A stretch of DNA of 64,000 nt from Streptomyces sp. PsTaAH-137. GTDB lineage: Bacteria; Actinomycetota; Actinomycetes; Streptomycetales; Streptomycetaceae. The notes below the pieces were generated by a model, which was not told the origin of the DNA, did not search any database, and saw nothing but the letters and a program-made list of their open reading frames with translations. Made by a program: the position numbers and the translations under genes. Of this stretch, positions 1 through 7,723 are shown in pieces (position 1 is the first letter of the stretch; each line of letters begins with the position of its first letter). Where the stretch lies: NCBI RefSeq assembly GCF_003259365.1, contig NZ_QLLY01000010.1, positions 1 through 64,000 of the forward strand, given 5' to 3'.

Positions 1-1
1 T

Positions 2-322
2 GCGTACTACCGGGCCGAGAGTGAGAGCGGCGACCACATCGAGGACCCGTCCGAGGACGCGCTGTTCATGCTGATCGGCGACCTCAACGGCTCGGACAAC
101 ACCTTTGTCGTCATCCAGCCCGACGAGGAAGACCCGGTCTGGTTCACCTCGGTCGCGGTCCTGGACGAAGGTGGCTACGAGGTCGTCCGCCGCGACACTA
201 CCCGCCGCGAACACGACGTCGCTACAGAGGCCAGCATCGATCGGATCGCCCGCGATCTCACGATCTGGATGGCCGCCCGCGACTTTCCCGGACAGCCCAC
301 CCAGCACACCAGCACCTTCTAA
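2..322 (+). CDS. Partial hypothetical protein (5' end outside the window)
   Basis: An open frame enters from the left edge and ends with TAA. The visible 106 residues are acidic and soluble-looking (AYYRAESESG, DNTFVVIQPDEEDPVWF, EHDVATEASIDRIARDL). There is no signal peptide or membrane segment in the visible part. An internal ATG at 68 exists, but the frame is open upstream of it with similar composition, so the true start is probably outside. I do not recognise the family. The fold looks like a small single-domain alpha/beta protein of the kind seen as immunity or hypothetical proteins in Streptomyces, which is only a guess. It is convergent with the thiolase that ends 8 bases away. Confidence 0.6.
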   Translation, partial: AYYRAESESGDHIEDPSEDALFMLIGDLNGSDNTFVVIQPDEEDPVWFTSVAVLDEGGYEVVRRDTTRREHDVATEASIDRIARDLTIWMAARDFPGQPTQHTSTF

Positions 323-330
323 AACACGGC

Positions 331-1653
331 CTAGGCGCGTTCGAGGATCGCGGTCACTCCCTGGCCGCCCGCGGCGCAGACAGAGATGAGGCCGCGGCCC
401 GAACCCTCGCGCTCCGAGAGGAGTTTGGCGAGGGTGGCGACGATGCGGGCGCCGGTCGCGGCGAACGGGTGGCCGGTGGCGAGGGAGGACCCCGCGACGT
501 TGAGCCGGTCCCGGTCGACCGGGGCGAGACCGCGCTTCTCCCAGGCGGCCAGGGTGGCGAGCACCTGCGAGGCGAACGCCTCGTGCACCTCGACCAGGTC
601 GAAGTCCTCGATGCCGAGTCCGGCCCGCTCCAGCATCCGGGGCACGGCGTACGCGGGCGCCATGAGGAGCCCGTCGCCGCCCTCGCGCGTGACGTCCCCG
701 CCCGGACCGGCGAAGTCCACGGCGGCCGTCTCGTACGCGGTCAGGTAGGCGAGGGGTTCGAGGCCGCGCGCCTCGGCCCACTCCTCGCTGGCGAGCAGCA
801 CGACGGCCGCGCCGTCGGTGAGCGGTGTCGAGTTGCCCGCCGTCATCGTCGCGCCGGGCTCCTTGGTCCCGAACACCGGCTTGAGCGTGGCGAGTTTCTC
901 GACGGTCGAGCCGGGGCGGAGGTTCTGGTCGCGCTCAAGTCCCCTGAACGGCACGACGAGTTCGTCGAGGAACCCGCGGTCGTACGCGGCGGCGAGGCGC
1001 TGGTGGCTGGTGGCGGCCAGTTCGTCCTGGGCCTCCCGGGCGACGCCCCACGCGCGGGCGGTGACGGCGGCGTGCTCGCCCATCGACAGGCCGGTGCGCG
1101 GCTCGGCGTTGCGCGGGATGTCGGGGACGAGGTGGCCGGGCCTGATCCGGGCGAGCGCCTTGAGCCGGGCGCCCGCGGACTTCGCCCGGCGCGCCTCCAG
1201 CAGGATCTTGCGCAGGTCGTCGTTGACGCCGAGCGGGGCGTCGCTCGCGGTGTCCGAGCCGCCCGCGACCGCGCTCTCGGTCTGACCCAGGGCGATCTTG
1301 TTGGCGGCGGCGATCACGGCCTGCAGACCGGTGCCGCACGCCTGCTGGATGTCGTACGCGGGGGTGCGCGGGTCGAGCTTCGAGCCGATCACGGTCTCGC
1401 GTGCCAGGTTGAAGTCCCGGCTGTGCTTGAGGACCGCTCCGGCCACGAACTCGCCGACGGCGCCCGGCTCTTGCAGTGCGCAGCGCTCCACGAGGCCGTC
1501 GAGTGCGGCCGTCAGCATCTCCTGGTTGGATGCGGTCGCGTACGGACCGTCGGAGCGGGCGAAGGGGATCCGGCTGCCCGCGACGACGGCGACGCGACGC
1601 GGCACCCCCGCCGCCGGGCTCGCCGGGGTTTTCGCGGTTTTCGCTGGGGCCAT
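331..1653 (-). CDS. Thiolase family acetyl-CoA C-acyltransferase
   Basis: 440 residues, a usual length for a trifunctional-type (FadI/FadA2-like) thiolase. The nucleophile is Cys106 in QQACGTG. The second catalytic set is VHEAF (His357), GHP (His395) and Cys426 in SVCAAGGQG. Thiolases cleave 3-ketoacyl-CoA with CoA, or run in reverse, in beta-oxidation or butyrate-type metabolism. The N-terminal 17 residues (Ala/Lys/Thr/Pro-rich) precede the core and are probably a flexible leader. It is divergent from the FabG4-like reductase across 69 bases rich in TTACT/AGTAA half sites. In mycobacteria a thiolase, FabG4 and HtdX sit together (Rv0243, Rv0242c, Rv0241c), and the same trio is visible here. 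Confidence 0.93.
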   Translation of the reverse strand: MAPAKTAKTPASPAAGVPRRVAVVAGSRIPFARSDGPYATASNQEMLTAALDGLVERCALQEPGAVGEFVAGAVLKHSRDFNLARETVIGSKLDPRTPAYDIQQACGTGLQAVIAAANKIALGQTESAVAGGSDTASDAPLGVNDDLRKILLEARRAKSAGARLKALARIRPGHLVPDIPRNAEPRTGLSMGEHAAVTARAWGVAREAQDELAATSHQRLAAAYDRGFLDELVVPFRGLERDQNLRPGSTVEKLATLKPVFGTKEPGATMTAGNSTPLTDGAAVVLLASEEWAEARGLEPLAYLTAYETAAVDFAGPGGDVTREGGDGLLMAPAYAVPRMLERAGLGIEDFDLVEVHEAFASQVLATLAAWEKRGLAPVDRDRLNVAGSSLATGHPFAATGARIVATLAKLLSEREGSGRGLISVCAAGGQGVTAILERA

Positions 1654-1669
1654 CTCGACAACTCCTGAC

Positions 1670-1701
1670 TACTGAGTAACCTTACTCCGAAGTAAATTTA
1701 C
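1670..1701. promoter_or_regulatory. Putative divergent operator (nested AT-rich palindromes)
   Basis: Between the thiolase and reductase starts lies an AT-rich island with overlapping dyads: TACTGAGTA (1670-1678), GAGTAA-cc-TTACTC (1674-1687), TTACT-ccga-AGTAA (1682-1695) and GTAAATTTAC (1692-1701). The half site TTACT/AGTAA recurs in both orientations. Such structure is typical of TetR-family operators; the TetR gene at 4220-4882 in the same neighbourhood is a candidate ligand. This is inference. Confidence 0.55.
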
Positions 1702-1722
1702 GACCGAGCAGGGAGTTGGACA

Positions 1723-3039
1723 ATGGCCGACCGCTATCTGAACTTCACCGGCACGGCCCCGGGCCGCTTCCTGACCAAACGCCTCGGGCTGCCGCAACCC
1801 GCGCCGCTGCACCGCTTCTCCGCCGGACACCCCACCCTCGAAGGGCCGTTGCTCCACGTCACGGCGGGCTCGTCCGCGTACGAGGAGGAGCTGGCGGCGC
1901 TGCTGGACGGGACCGGGCTCACGGTCGTCGCCGCCGCGGAGCGGCCCGCCGCCGTCGTCGTGGACGCCACCGCCGTGGCCGATGTCGACGCGCTCGCCCA
2001 GGTGCACGCCGTGCTGCACCCCGTCGTACGGTCCGTCGCGACCGGCGGCCGGATCGTCGTGCTCGGCGCCCGGCCGTCGGCCGACGACCACCACCAGGCC
2101 GCGGTGCAGCAGGGTCTGGAGGGTTTCGTCCGCTCGCTCGGCAAGGAGATCGGGCGCGGGCGGACCGTGAACCTGGTGCGGGTCGCCGGTCCGGTGGCGG
2201 GCGCCGAGTCGACGCTGCGCTTCCTGCTCTCCCCCAAGTCGGCCTACGTCAGCGGCCAGGTCGTCGAAGTCGACGGTTCCGGCGCCGAGTCGACGACTCC
2301 CGAGGACTGGACTCGCCCGCTCGCCGGGCGCACCGCGCTGATCACCGGCGCCGCGCGCGGGATCGGCGAGGCCGTCGCCGAGACGCTGGTCCGCGACGGT
2401 GCGCAGGTCGTGCTGCTCGACGTGCCGTCCGCCGAGGCCGACCTGGCCAAGGTCGCGGAGCGGCTGGGCGGGCGGGCGCTGCCTCTCGACATCACGGCCG
2501 GGGACGCGGGTGAGCGCATCGCCGAGTTCGTTCCCGACGGGCTCGACGTCCTGGTCCACAACGCGGGCATCACCCGGGACCGGCGGCTCGTCAACATGCC
2601 TGCCGAGCGGTGGAGTTCGGTGCTCGACGTCAACCTCGCCAGTGTGCTCCGCACGACCGACTCGCTGCTCAAGGCCGGGGCCGTGCGGCGCGGCGGGGCC
2701 ATCGTGGCCACCGCCTCCATCGCCGGGATCGCGGGCAACTCCGGGCAGACCAATTACGCCGCCAGCAAGGCCGGCATCGTCGGTCTGGTCCGTTCTCTGG
2801 CGCCGCGTGCGCTGGCCGAGCACGGGGTCACCGTGAACGCCGTCGCGCCCGGGTTCATCGAGACCAAGATGACGGCGGCCGTTCCGCTGTTCATCCGGGA
2901 GGCCGGTCGCCGTATGAACTCCCTCGGCCAGGGCGGGCTTCCGGTGGACGTCGCCGAGACGACGTCATGGTTCGCGGCGTCCCCCGCCGTCAACGCCCAG
3001 ATCCTCCGAGTCTGCGGCCAGAGCCTCCTGGGAGCCTGA
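1723..3039 (+). CDS. fabG: High-molecular-weight 3-oxoacyl-ACP/CoA reductase (FabG4 type)
   Basis: 438 residues, much longer than a classical FabG (about 245). Residues 1-195 form an N-terminal domain of FabG4 type, seen as MADRYLNF at the start and a degenerate Rossmann-like region. Residues 200-438 are the catalytic SDR domain with the NAD-binding TGAARGIG (208-215), the HNAG motif (279-282), and the catalytic Ser332, Tyr345 and Lys349 (NYAASK). FabG4 proteins reduce 3-oxoacyl thioesters, usually with NADH. GGAG lies seven bases before the ATG. It pairs with the divergent thiolase and with the downstream MaoC hydratase, giving the reductase, dehydratase and thiolase steps of a beta-oxidation-like or reverse cycle. 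Confidence 0.92.
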   Translation: MADRYLNFTGTAPGRFLTKRLGLPQPAPLHRFSAGHPTLEGPLLHVTAGSSAYEEELAALLDGTGLTVVAAAERPAAVVVDATAVADVDALAQVHAVLHPVVRSVATGGRIVVLGARPSADDHHQAAVQQGLEGFVRSLGKEIGRGRTVNLVRVAGPVAGAESTLRFLLSPKSAYVSGQVVEVDGSGAESTTPEDWTRPLAGRTALITGAARGIGEAVAETLVRDGAQVVLLDVPSAEADLAKVAERLGGRALPLDITAGDAGERIAEFVPDGLDVLVHNAGITRDRRLVNMPAERWSSVLDVNLASVLRTTDSLLKAGAVRRGGAIVATASIAGIAGNSGQTNYAASKAGIVGLVRSLAPRALAEHGVTVNAVAPGFIETKMTAAVPLFIREAGRRMNSLGQGGLPVDVAETTSWFAASPAVNAQILRVCGQSLLGA

Positions 3040-3074
3040 CGCTCCACCGAGCCACGGTTTCCGTCGTGGCCGAC

Positions 3075-3320
3075 CGCGCAGTTCCCCGCGCCCCTGAGAT
3101 GCGCACTTCGTGCGGCATCTCATAGGGGAGGCTGCGCGGAGCGCATGCCTCAGGGGCGCGGGGAACTGCGCGACCAGCCACGACGAGACCGGCACCCGAC
3201 CGAGCACCCCAGAAGGAGCAGCGCGAAGCGCACGCTCCAGGGGCGCGGGGAACTGCGCGAGAAGCGGCCACCGGCCCGCACACGAAAGACGACCGACAAA
3301 GGGGCGCGGGGAACTGCGCG
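3075..3320. repeat. Palindromic repeat cluster A (four 21-bp arms plus hairpin modules)
   Basis: This fills most of the 343-base gap between the reductase and the MaoC gene. The arm (core GCAGTTCCCCGCGCCCCT) is at 3075-3095 in one orientation and at 3152-3172, 3239-3259 and 3300-3320 in the other. Between the first two arms are two small hairpins: GAGATGC...GCATCTC with inner stem GCAC-TTC-GTGC, and GAGGC-TGCGC-GGA-GCGCA-TGCCTC. Bases 3075-3188 are identical to 7724-7837. The reductase and MaoC genes are co-directional, so the element may attenuate transcription between them. Confidence 0.9.
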
Positions 3321-3382
3321 ACCAGCCCCCACCGGCCCCGCACGGAATCGAACCGCCCCCACCACCCCAAGGACCCGCCACC

Positions 3383-4231
3383 ATGACCGCACCCCCGCCC
3401 CTGCTCCCCCTGATGCTGCGCGGCGCGCTCCAGTCGCCGTTCAAGCGGCCCCGGGGCACCGACAACACCCCACCCCCGCACGGGACGTCCCGGATCACGC
3501 AGCTACAGGTCCGCGCGGAGCACCTCACGGCGTACGAGCGCGTCTGCGCCTACCCCACCACCCGCGACGACCTCCCGGTCACCTACCCGCACATCCTGGG
3601 CTTCCCCCTCGCCATGCGCCTGATGTCGGCCCGCAGCTTCCCGCTCCCGCTCCTCGGCCTGGTGCACACCTCGATCGGGATCACCCAGCAACGGGACCTG
3701 TCCCCCGCCGGCACCTACGAACTGACCGTCACCATCCCCGAGCTGCGCCCCCACCACCGCGGCACCGAGGCCGTCGTCGTCACCGGCCTGCGCCCCACGG
3801 GCGACACCGGCGAGACGCCCGTATGGGAATCGACCAGTACCTATCTGGCCCGGCACAGGACGGACACCCCGGCACCGGAGGAACAGCCGAAGGCGGAACC
3901 GCTCCCGGGCGGCACCGAGTGGCGCCTCGCCGGGGATCTCGGGCGGCGCTACGGCGCGGCCTCCGGCGACCGGAACCCCATCCACCTGCACCCGCTCACG
4001 GCCCGCGCCTTCGGCTTCCCGCGCGCCATCGCGCACGGCATGTGGACGGTGGCCCGGTGCCTGGCGGAGTTCGGGGCGCACGGGCCCGTCCACGTACAGG
4101 CACGGTTCAAGGCGCCGGTGCTGCTGCCGGGCACGGTGACGTACGCGGCGCGGGGCCCGGCGTTCGAGCTGCGGTCGGGCGGGGGCGACCGCCTGCACCT
4201 CACCGGCGAGGTCACCGCGCTAACGGGCTGA
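3383..4231 (+). CDS. MaoC-like (R)-specific enoyl-CoA hydratase (HtdX/HtdY-like, double hotdog)
   Basis: 282 residues from the ATG preceded by AAGGA. The C-terminal hotdog carries the hydratase-2 signature, seen as YGAASGDRNPIHLHP followed by GFPRAIAHGMW, with the catalytic Asp and His of the family. The N-terminal half looks like a second, degenerate hotdog. The enzyme would hydrate or dehydrate trans-2-enoyl thioesters. The frame stays open upstream through the repeat cluster, but that part has repeat sequence rather than protein-like composition, so I start at 3383. Its 3' end overlaps the convergent TetR gene by 12 bases. Confidence 0.88.
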   Translation: MTAPPPLLPLMLRGALQSPFKRPRGTDNTPPPHGTSRITQLQVRAEHLTAYERVCAYPTTRDDLPVTYPHILGFPLAMRLMSARSFPLPLLGLVHTSIGITQQRDLSPAGTYELTVTIPELRPHHRGTEAVVVTGLRPTGDTGETPVWESTSTYLARHRTDTPAPEEQPKAEPLPGGTEWRLAGDLGRRYGAASGDRNPIHLHPLTARAFGFPRAIAHGMWTVARCLAEFGAHGPVHVQARFKAPVLLPGTVTYAARGPAFELRSGGGDRLHLTGEVTALTG

Positions 4232-4882
4232 CCAGCGCCGCCCGTCCATGAGATTGCCGAGCCCGGACCAGGCGAAGTTCATCATGGTGGTCGCGGCCTC
4301 CCCGGCGGAGACGGACCGGTCGGTGTTGGCCCAGCCGGCCAGCGCCTCGGCCGCGCCGACCAGCGCCTGGGCGAGCCCGGTGACCTCGCGCTCGGCGAGT
4401 TCGGGATCGCCGTGCGCCTCCCGGGCCGCGGCGGCGATCAGCGCCGTCACGAAGGCGACGATCTCGTCCCGCATGGCGCCGACCTCGGCCACGAACGGGT
4501 CCCCGCCCGACCGCGCCTGGCTGTGCAGCACCGCCCACCCGTCGGGGTGCTCGGCGGTGTGCGTGAAGAACGCGGTGAGCCCCTCCCAGAGCTGCCGGTC
4601 GGCGGCCGCGTCGGCGCGCACCCCGGCCCGCACGGCGGCGATCAGCGCGGCCGCCTCCCGCCGGATGCAGGCGGTGAACAGCTCTTCCTTCGAGTTCAGG
4701 TACAGGTACACCAACGGCTTGGAGACCCCGGCCAGTTCGGCGATCTCGTCCATCGAGGCCGCCCGGTAACCCCGCTCGCCGAACACCCGCACCGCGGCGT
4801 CCAGCATCTGCCGCTCGCGCTCGGCCCGCGGCAGCCGTTTCTGCCGCGCCACCGCCTCAGCCCTGCTGTCGTCCCCGCCCAC
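4220..4882 (-). CDS. TetR/AcrR family transcriptional regulator
   Basis: 220 residues. The N-terminal HTH occupies about residues 20-65 (LDAAVRVFGERGYRAASMDEIA, AGVSKPLVYLYLNSKEEL), the classical TetR DNA-binding fold. The rest is a helical ligand-binding domain with no recognisable ligand signature. It is convergent with the MaoC gene, overlapping it by 12 bases. Position beside the thiolase/FabG4/MaoC set makes it a candidate local repressor acting on the dyads at 1670-1701; fatty-acyl-CoA sensing would fit but is unproven. Confidence 0.9.
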   Translation of the reverse strand: MGGDDSRAEAVARQKRLPRAERERQMLDAAVRVFGERGYRAASMDEIAELAGVSKPLVYLYLNSKEELFTACIRREAAALIAAVRAGVRADAAADRQLWEGLTAFFTHTAEHPDGWAVLHSQARSGGDPFVAEVGAMRDEIVAFVTALIAAAAREAHGDPELAEREVTGLAQALVGAAEALAGWANTDRSVSAGEAATTMMNFAWSGLGNLMDGRRWSAR

Positions 4883-4954
4883 CCCGGCCGCCTTTCCTCC
4901 ACACGTCGTGCACCCCTCACCCTACGGACCCCGGCGGACCGCCCCCGCACACGA

Positions 4955-4990
4955 CCGTGCCCCGCCCCGGAGGTCCGGGGCGGGGCACGG
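4955..4990 (-). terminator. Strong hairpin terminator downstream of the DAACS transporter
   Basis: A perfect 16-bp stem (CCGTGCCCCGCCCCGG and its complement) with the loop AGGT lies 30 bases past the stop codon of the transporter. No T-run follows, as is usual for Streptomyces terminators. Confidence 0.8.
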
Positions 4991-5020
4991 TGCGGCGGGT
5001 GGTGCGAGCCGGGGGACGCG

Positions 5021-6349
5021 TCAGGCGGCGACGGCCACCGTCTGCGGCTCGTCCACCGGGGACGAGGTCGCCCGGTCGTAGGCCTCGCGGTCCAGGATGT
5101 TCTCGCGGGCGGAGACGATCACCGGGACCAGCGCCTGGCCCGCGACGTTCGTGGCCGTGCGCATCATGTCGAGGATCGGGTCGATCGCGAGGAGCAGACC
5201 GACGCCCTCCATCGGCAGGCCCAGCGTCGACAGGGTCAGGGTCAGCATGACCGTGGCGCCCGTCAGACCGGCCGTCGCGGCGGAACCGACCACCGAGACG
5301 AAGGCGATGAGCAGGTAGTCACCGACACCGAGGTTGATGTCGAAGATCTGCGCGACGAAGATCGCGGCGATCGCCGGGTAGATCGCGGCGCAGCCGTCCA
5401 TCTTGGTGGTGGCGCCGAACGGCACGGAGAAGGACGCGTACTCCTTCGGGACGCCGAGGCGCTCGGTGACCTTCTGGGTGAGCGGCATGGTGCCGACCGA
5501 GGAGCGGGAGACGAAGGCCAGCTGGATGGCGGGCCAGGCGCCCTTGAAGAACTGCACCGGGTTCAGCTTGGCGACGGTCGCGAGCAGCAGCGGGTAGACG
5601 CCGAAGAGGACCAGGGCGCAGCCGACGTAGATGTCCGCGGTGAAGGTCGCGTACTTGCTGATGAGGTCCCAGCCGTAGGTGGCGATCGCGTAGCCGATGA
5701 GGCCGACGGTGCCGAGCGGGGCCAGCTTGATGACCCACCACAGGGCCTTCTGGAGGAGTTCGAGGACGGACTCCGACAGGGTCAGGATCGGCTTGGCCTT
5801 CTCGCCGATCTGGAGGATCGCGATACCGGCGACGGCGGCCATGAAGACGATCTGCAGGACGTTCAGCTCGGTGAACGGGGTGATGACGTCGGTCGGGACG
5901 ATGCCCGTCAGGAAGTCGATCCAGGAACCCGCGTGCTCCGGCTTGCCGCCGTCCTTCGGCGTCAGTCCGGTGCCCGAGCCGGGGTTGGTGACCAGGCCGA
6001 TGACGAGGCCGATGGCGACCGCGATCAGCGACGTGATCATGAACCAGAGCAGGGTGCGGGACGCGAGGCGCGCGGCGTTGTTGACCTTGCGCAGGTTGGT
6101 GATCGACACCAGGATCGCGAAGAAGACGAGCGGGGCGACGGCCAGCTTCAGGAGCTGGATGAAGATGCCGCCGATCTTGTCGAGCGTGGTGACGAGCCAG
6201 GAGATGTCCTGGCTGCGGGCCAGCCAGCCGAGCAGCACGCCGAGGACGAGACCGCCCACGATCTGCGCCCAGAACGGGACCTTCGGTATACGGAAGCCGG
6301 ACTTCGGGGAAGCCGGCTTCGCGTCGGCGGGGGTGGTGTTCGCGGACAC
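5021..6349 (-). CDS. Dicarboxylate/amino acid:cation symporter (DAACS family)
   Basis: 442 residues, typical for GltP/DctA/TcyP proteins, with about eight hydrophobic segments and two re-entrant regions. Family motifs are visible: the serine-rich hairpin (FVSRSSVGTMP), the FGATTKMDG motif of TM7 and DPILDMMRTATNVAG in TM8, which hold substrate and Na+/H+ in this fold. It is a membrane symporter for acidic amino acids, C4-dicarboxylates or cystine; sequence alone does not decide. The short Cys-containing leader peptide 127 bases upstream on the same strand argues for a sulfur-related substrate such as cystine, as for TcyP of Bacillus. Transcription ends at the hairpin 4955-4990. Confidence 0.92.
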   Translation of the reverse strand: MSANTTPADAKPASPKSGFRIPKVPFWAQIVGGLVLGVLLGWLARSQDISWLVTTLDKIGGIFIQLLKLAVAPLVFFAILVSITNLRKVNNAARLASRTLLWFMITSLIAVAIGLVIGLVTNPGSGTGLTPKDGGKPEHAGSWIDFLTGIVPTDVITPFTELNVLQIVFMAAVAGIAILQIGEKAKPILTLSESVLELLQKALWWVIKLAPLGTVGLIGYAIATYGWDLISKYATFTADIYVGCALVLFGVYPLLLATVAKLNPVQFFKGAWPAIQLAFVSRSSVGTMPLTQKVTERLGVPKEYASFSVPFGATTKMDGCAAIYPAIAAIFVAQIFDINLGVGDYLLIAFVSVVGSAATAGLTGATVMLTLTLSTLGLPMEGVGLLLAIDPILDMMRTATNVAGQALVPVIVSARENILDREAYDRATSSPVDEPQTVAVAA

Positions 6350-6475
6350 GGAAGCACTCCAGTGATGACGCGCGGGGACAAGGCGGGAACGTACGGGAAG
6401 CAGCGAGTCTTCGCTTCGTACGGGAGCGGCGACCGTGTTACGAGGTCAACGGCGTCGCTGCATCGGGATGTGCGC

Positions 6476-6577
6476 TCAGGCGCGACAGGCCGCGGACATG
6501 CAGCGGCAGAGATCGACATGCAGGCGCTCCACGAGCGGGACGCTCGTGGTGATGCGGGGCGCGGCTGTCGTCTTCAT
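6476..6577 (-). CDS. Putative Cys-containing leader peptide (33 aa)
   Basis: A short open frame, ATG to TGA, encodes a peptide whose core reads LVERLHVDLCRCMSAACR. This matches a recurrent actinobacterial leader-peptide pattern, R-x-HVDL-x-R-x-x-SA-x-CR, usually found just before sulfur assimilation or sulfur-compound transport genes. Cys occurs at three positions near the end, suited to ribosome stalling when Cys-tRNA is low. It lies alone between the terminator of the DUF4229 gene and the DAACS transporter. No clear ribosome binding site is visible, so translation may be leaderless. The family assignment is from memory and the attenuation role is inference. Confidence 0.75.
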   Translation of the reverse strand: MKTTAAPRITTSVPLVERLHVDLCRCMSAACRA

Positions 6578-6681
6578 GTCGGGAACGTTAACACCGGCGC
6601 TTTGGGAACATCAAAGGGCTTCTTTGGGTCCGGCGCGCAGCACGTATGCCCCTTAAGCCGTATTTACCTTGAAAACACAGG

Positions 6682-6710
6682 CGCCCCGGCACCGTTACGG
6701 TGCCGGGGCG
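6682..6710 (-). terminator. Hairpin terminator of the DUF4229 gene
   Basis: A perfect 13-bp stem (CGCCCCGGCACCG and its complement) with the loop TTA follows the DUF4229 stop codon by 21 bases on the minus strand. It insulates the leader-peptide/transporter unit from upstream transcription. Confidence 0.85.
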
Positions 6711-6731
6711 GGGGTCTGCGTGTGACGTAAG

Positions 6732-7025
6732 TTACGCGCGTCGTGCGCGGGCGGCGTCGTCCGCCTCGTCCTCCATGGTGCGGCTGGCCTCCATGTTCGC
6801 CTTCGCGCGGTCCACGCGGGCGACGATCTTCTGGGAGGCGCGGTCGCGCTCCTTGCGGAGCAGGACGAAGCTGAGCGGCGCCGAGATCACCAGGCTGAGC
6901 AGGATGATCCAGAGGTAGTTCGAGCCACCCAGGCCGCGCGGGACGATGCCGGTGGCGACGAGACCCCAGACGACGAGGAAGCAGCCCACGAAGATCCCGA
7001 GGCGCATCAGCGTGTAGCGGAGCAT
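6732..7025 (-). CDS. DUF4229 small membrane protein
   Basis: 97 residues. Two hydrophobic segments (about residues 8-28 and 35-57: LGIFVGCFLVVWGLVATGIV and YLWIILLSLVISAPLSFVLL) are followed by a charged C-terminal helix, RKERDRASQKIVARVDRAKANMEAS, with coiled-coil character. This layout and sequence match the DUF4229 family of actinobacteria, which has no known function. It lies close to the menaquinone genes, as I recall from other streptomycetes. It is divergent from the GNAT gene. Confidence 0.85.
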   Translation of the reverse strand: MLRYTLMRLGIFVGCFLVVWGLVATGIVPRGLGGSNYLWIILLSLVISAPLSFVLLRKERDRASQKIVARVDRAKANMEASRTMEDEADDAARARRA

Positions 7026-7161
7026 GTCAATCCACTCTTCCGTTCCGAAAAGGTCCTCTTACAGGACGAGCGCCCCTCCAGTGAAGCACGCGGAGAAGCG
7101 CCCGAAGTCGCCGGGGGCCGCGACGGCCGTGCGGGGAAAGTCACCCTTTACGCTCGCTGAC

Positions 7162-7683
7162 ATGTCCCTGCGCTTCGAACTCGACCCGTCCGTCACCCCT
7201 GACCTGCGCGACGGTGTGCTCGCGCTGTGGGCGGACGTGTCGAACGCCGGCGGGGCCGTCGGCTTCGTCCCTCCGGTGACCGCCGCCGACATCCGGCCCG
7301 AGCTGGTACGGCATCTGGCCGGGATGGCGGAGGGGCGGGTGCGGTTGCTGGTCGGGCGCGACGCCGGGGGGCGGGTGGCTGCCACGGTGTTCCTGGCGTT
7401 CAACACGCACCGTCTGATGCGGCATCACTTGTGGCTGTACACCGTGATGGTCCATCCCTCCCACCAGGGCAAGGGGTACGGGCGGGCACTGATGGCCGCG
7501 GCCCAGGAGGCGGCGCTCGGCTTCGAGGGCATCGAGGCGCTGCGCCTCACGTGCCGGGGCGGTACGGGGGCCGACGCCTTCTACACGGCGTGCGGCTACA
7601 AAGAGGTCGGCCGCATCCCCGGCGCGATCCGGGTGGCCCCGGGCGACGACCGCGACGACATCCACATGCTGCTGCCGCTGTAG
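7162..7683 (+). CDS. GNAT family N-acetyltransferase
   Basis: 173 residues from the ATG at 7162. Motif A of the GNAT fold is clear: LYTVMVHPSHQGKGYGRALM, with the acetyl-CoA pyrophosphate-binding Q-G-K-G-Y-G loop. A later segment, ADAFYTACGYKEVGRIPGAI, is the usual beta6-beta7 end of the fold. The substrate cannot be told from sequence. The frame is open further upstream (to 7024), but that stretch overlaps the divergent DUF4229 start and lacks family similarity. Downstream is repeat cluster B and then convergent mqnE. Confidence 0.88.
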   Translation: MSLRFELDPSVTPDLRDGVLALWADVSNAGGAVGFVPPVTAADIRPELVRHLAGMAEGRVRLLVGRDAGGRVAATVFLAFNTHRLMRHHLWLYTVMVHPSHQGKGYGRALMAAAQEAALGFEGIEALRLTCRGGTGADAFYTACGYKEVGRIPGAIRVAPGDDRDDIHMLLPL

Positions 7684-7723
7684 CCCCGGCTTGTCGCCCG
7701 GCTGACGCCCGGTGACCGCTTCT

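Larger units (their letters stand above)
6350..6731. other. 382-base intergenic leader region of the DAACS transporter
   Basis: The region holds the leader peptide (6476-6577) and the terminator hairpin of the upstream gene (6682-6710). The roughly 80 bases upstream of the leader ATG are noticeably AT-richer than the surroundings (AAGAAGCCCTTTGATG and GTTAACG on the minus strand), as expected for a promoter. Between leader stop and transporter start are 126 bases that could hold alternative stem-loops; I could not fold them reliably. Confidence 0.5.

Noticed and set aside
3075..3320. Repeat clusters as a CRISPR array
   Set aside because: Units alternate orientation, spacing is uneven and inner sequences are palindromic modules rather than unique spacers; no cas genes are present.
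4412..6730. Very long plus-strand open frame (about 770 codons) opposite the TetR and DAACS genes
   Set aside because: It is antisense to two well-supported genes; its product is Arg/Gly/Asp-rich without motifs, the usual artefact of high GC content.
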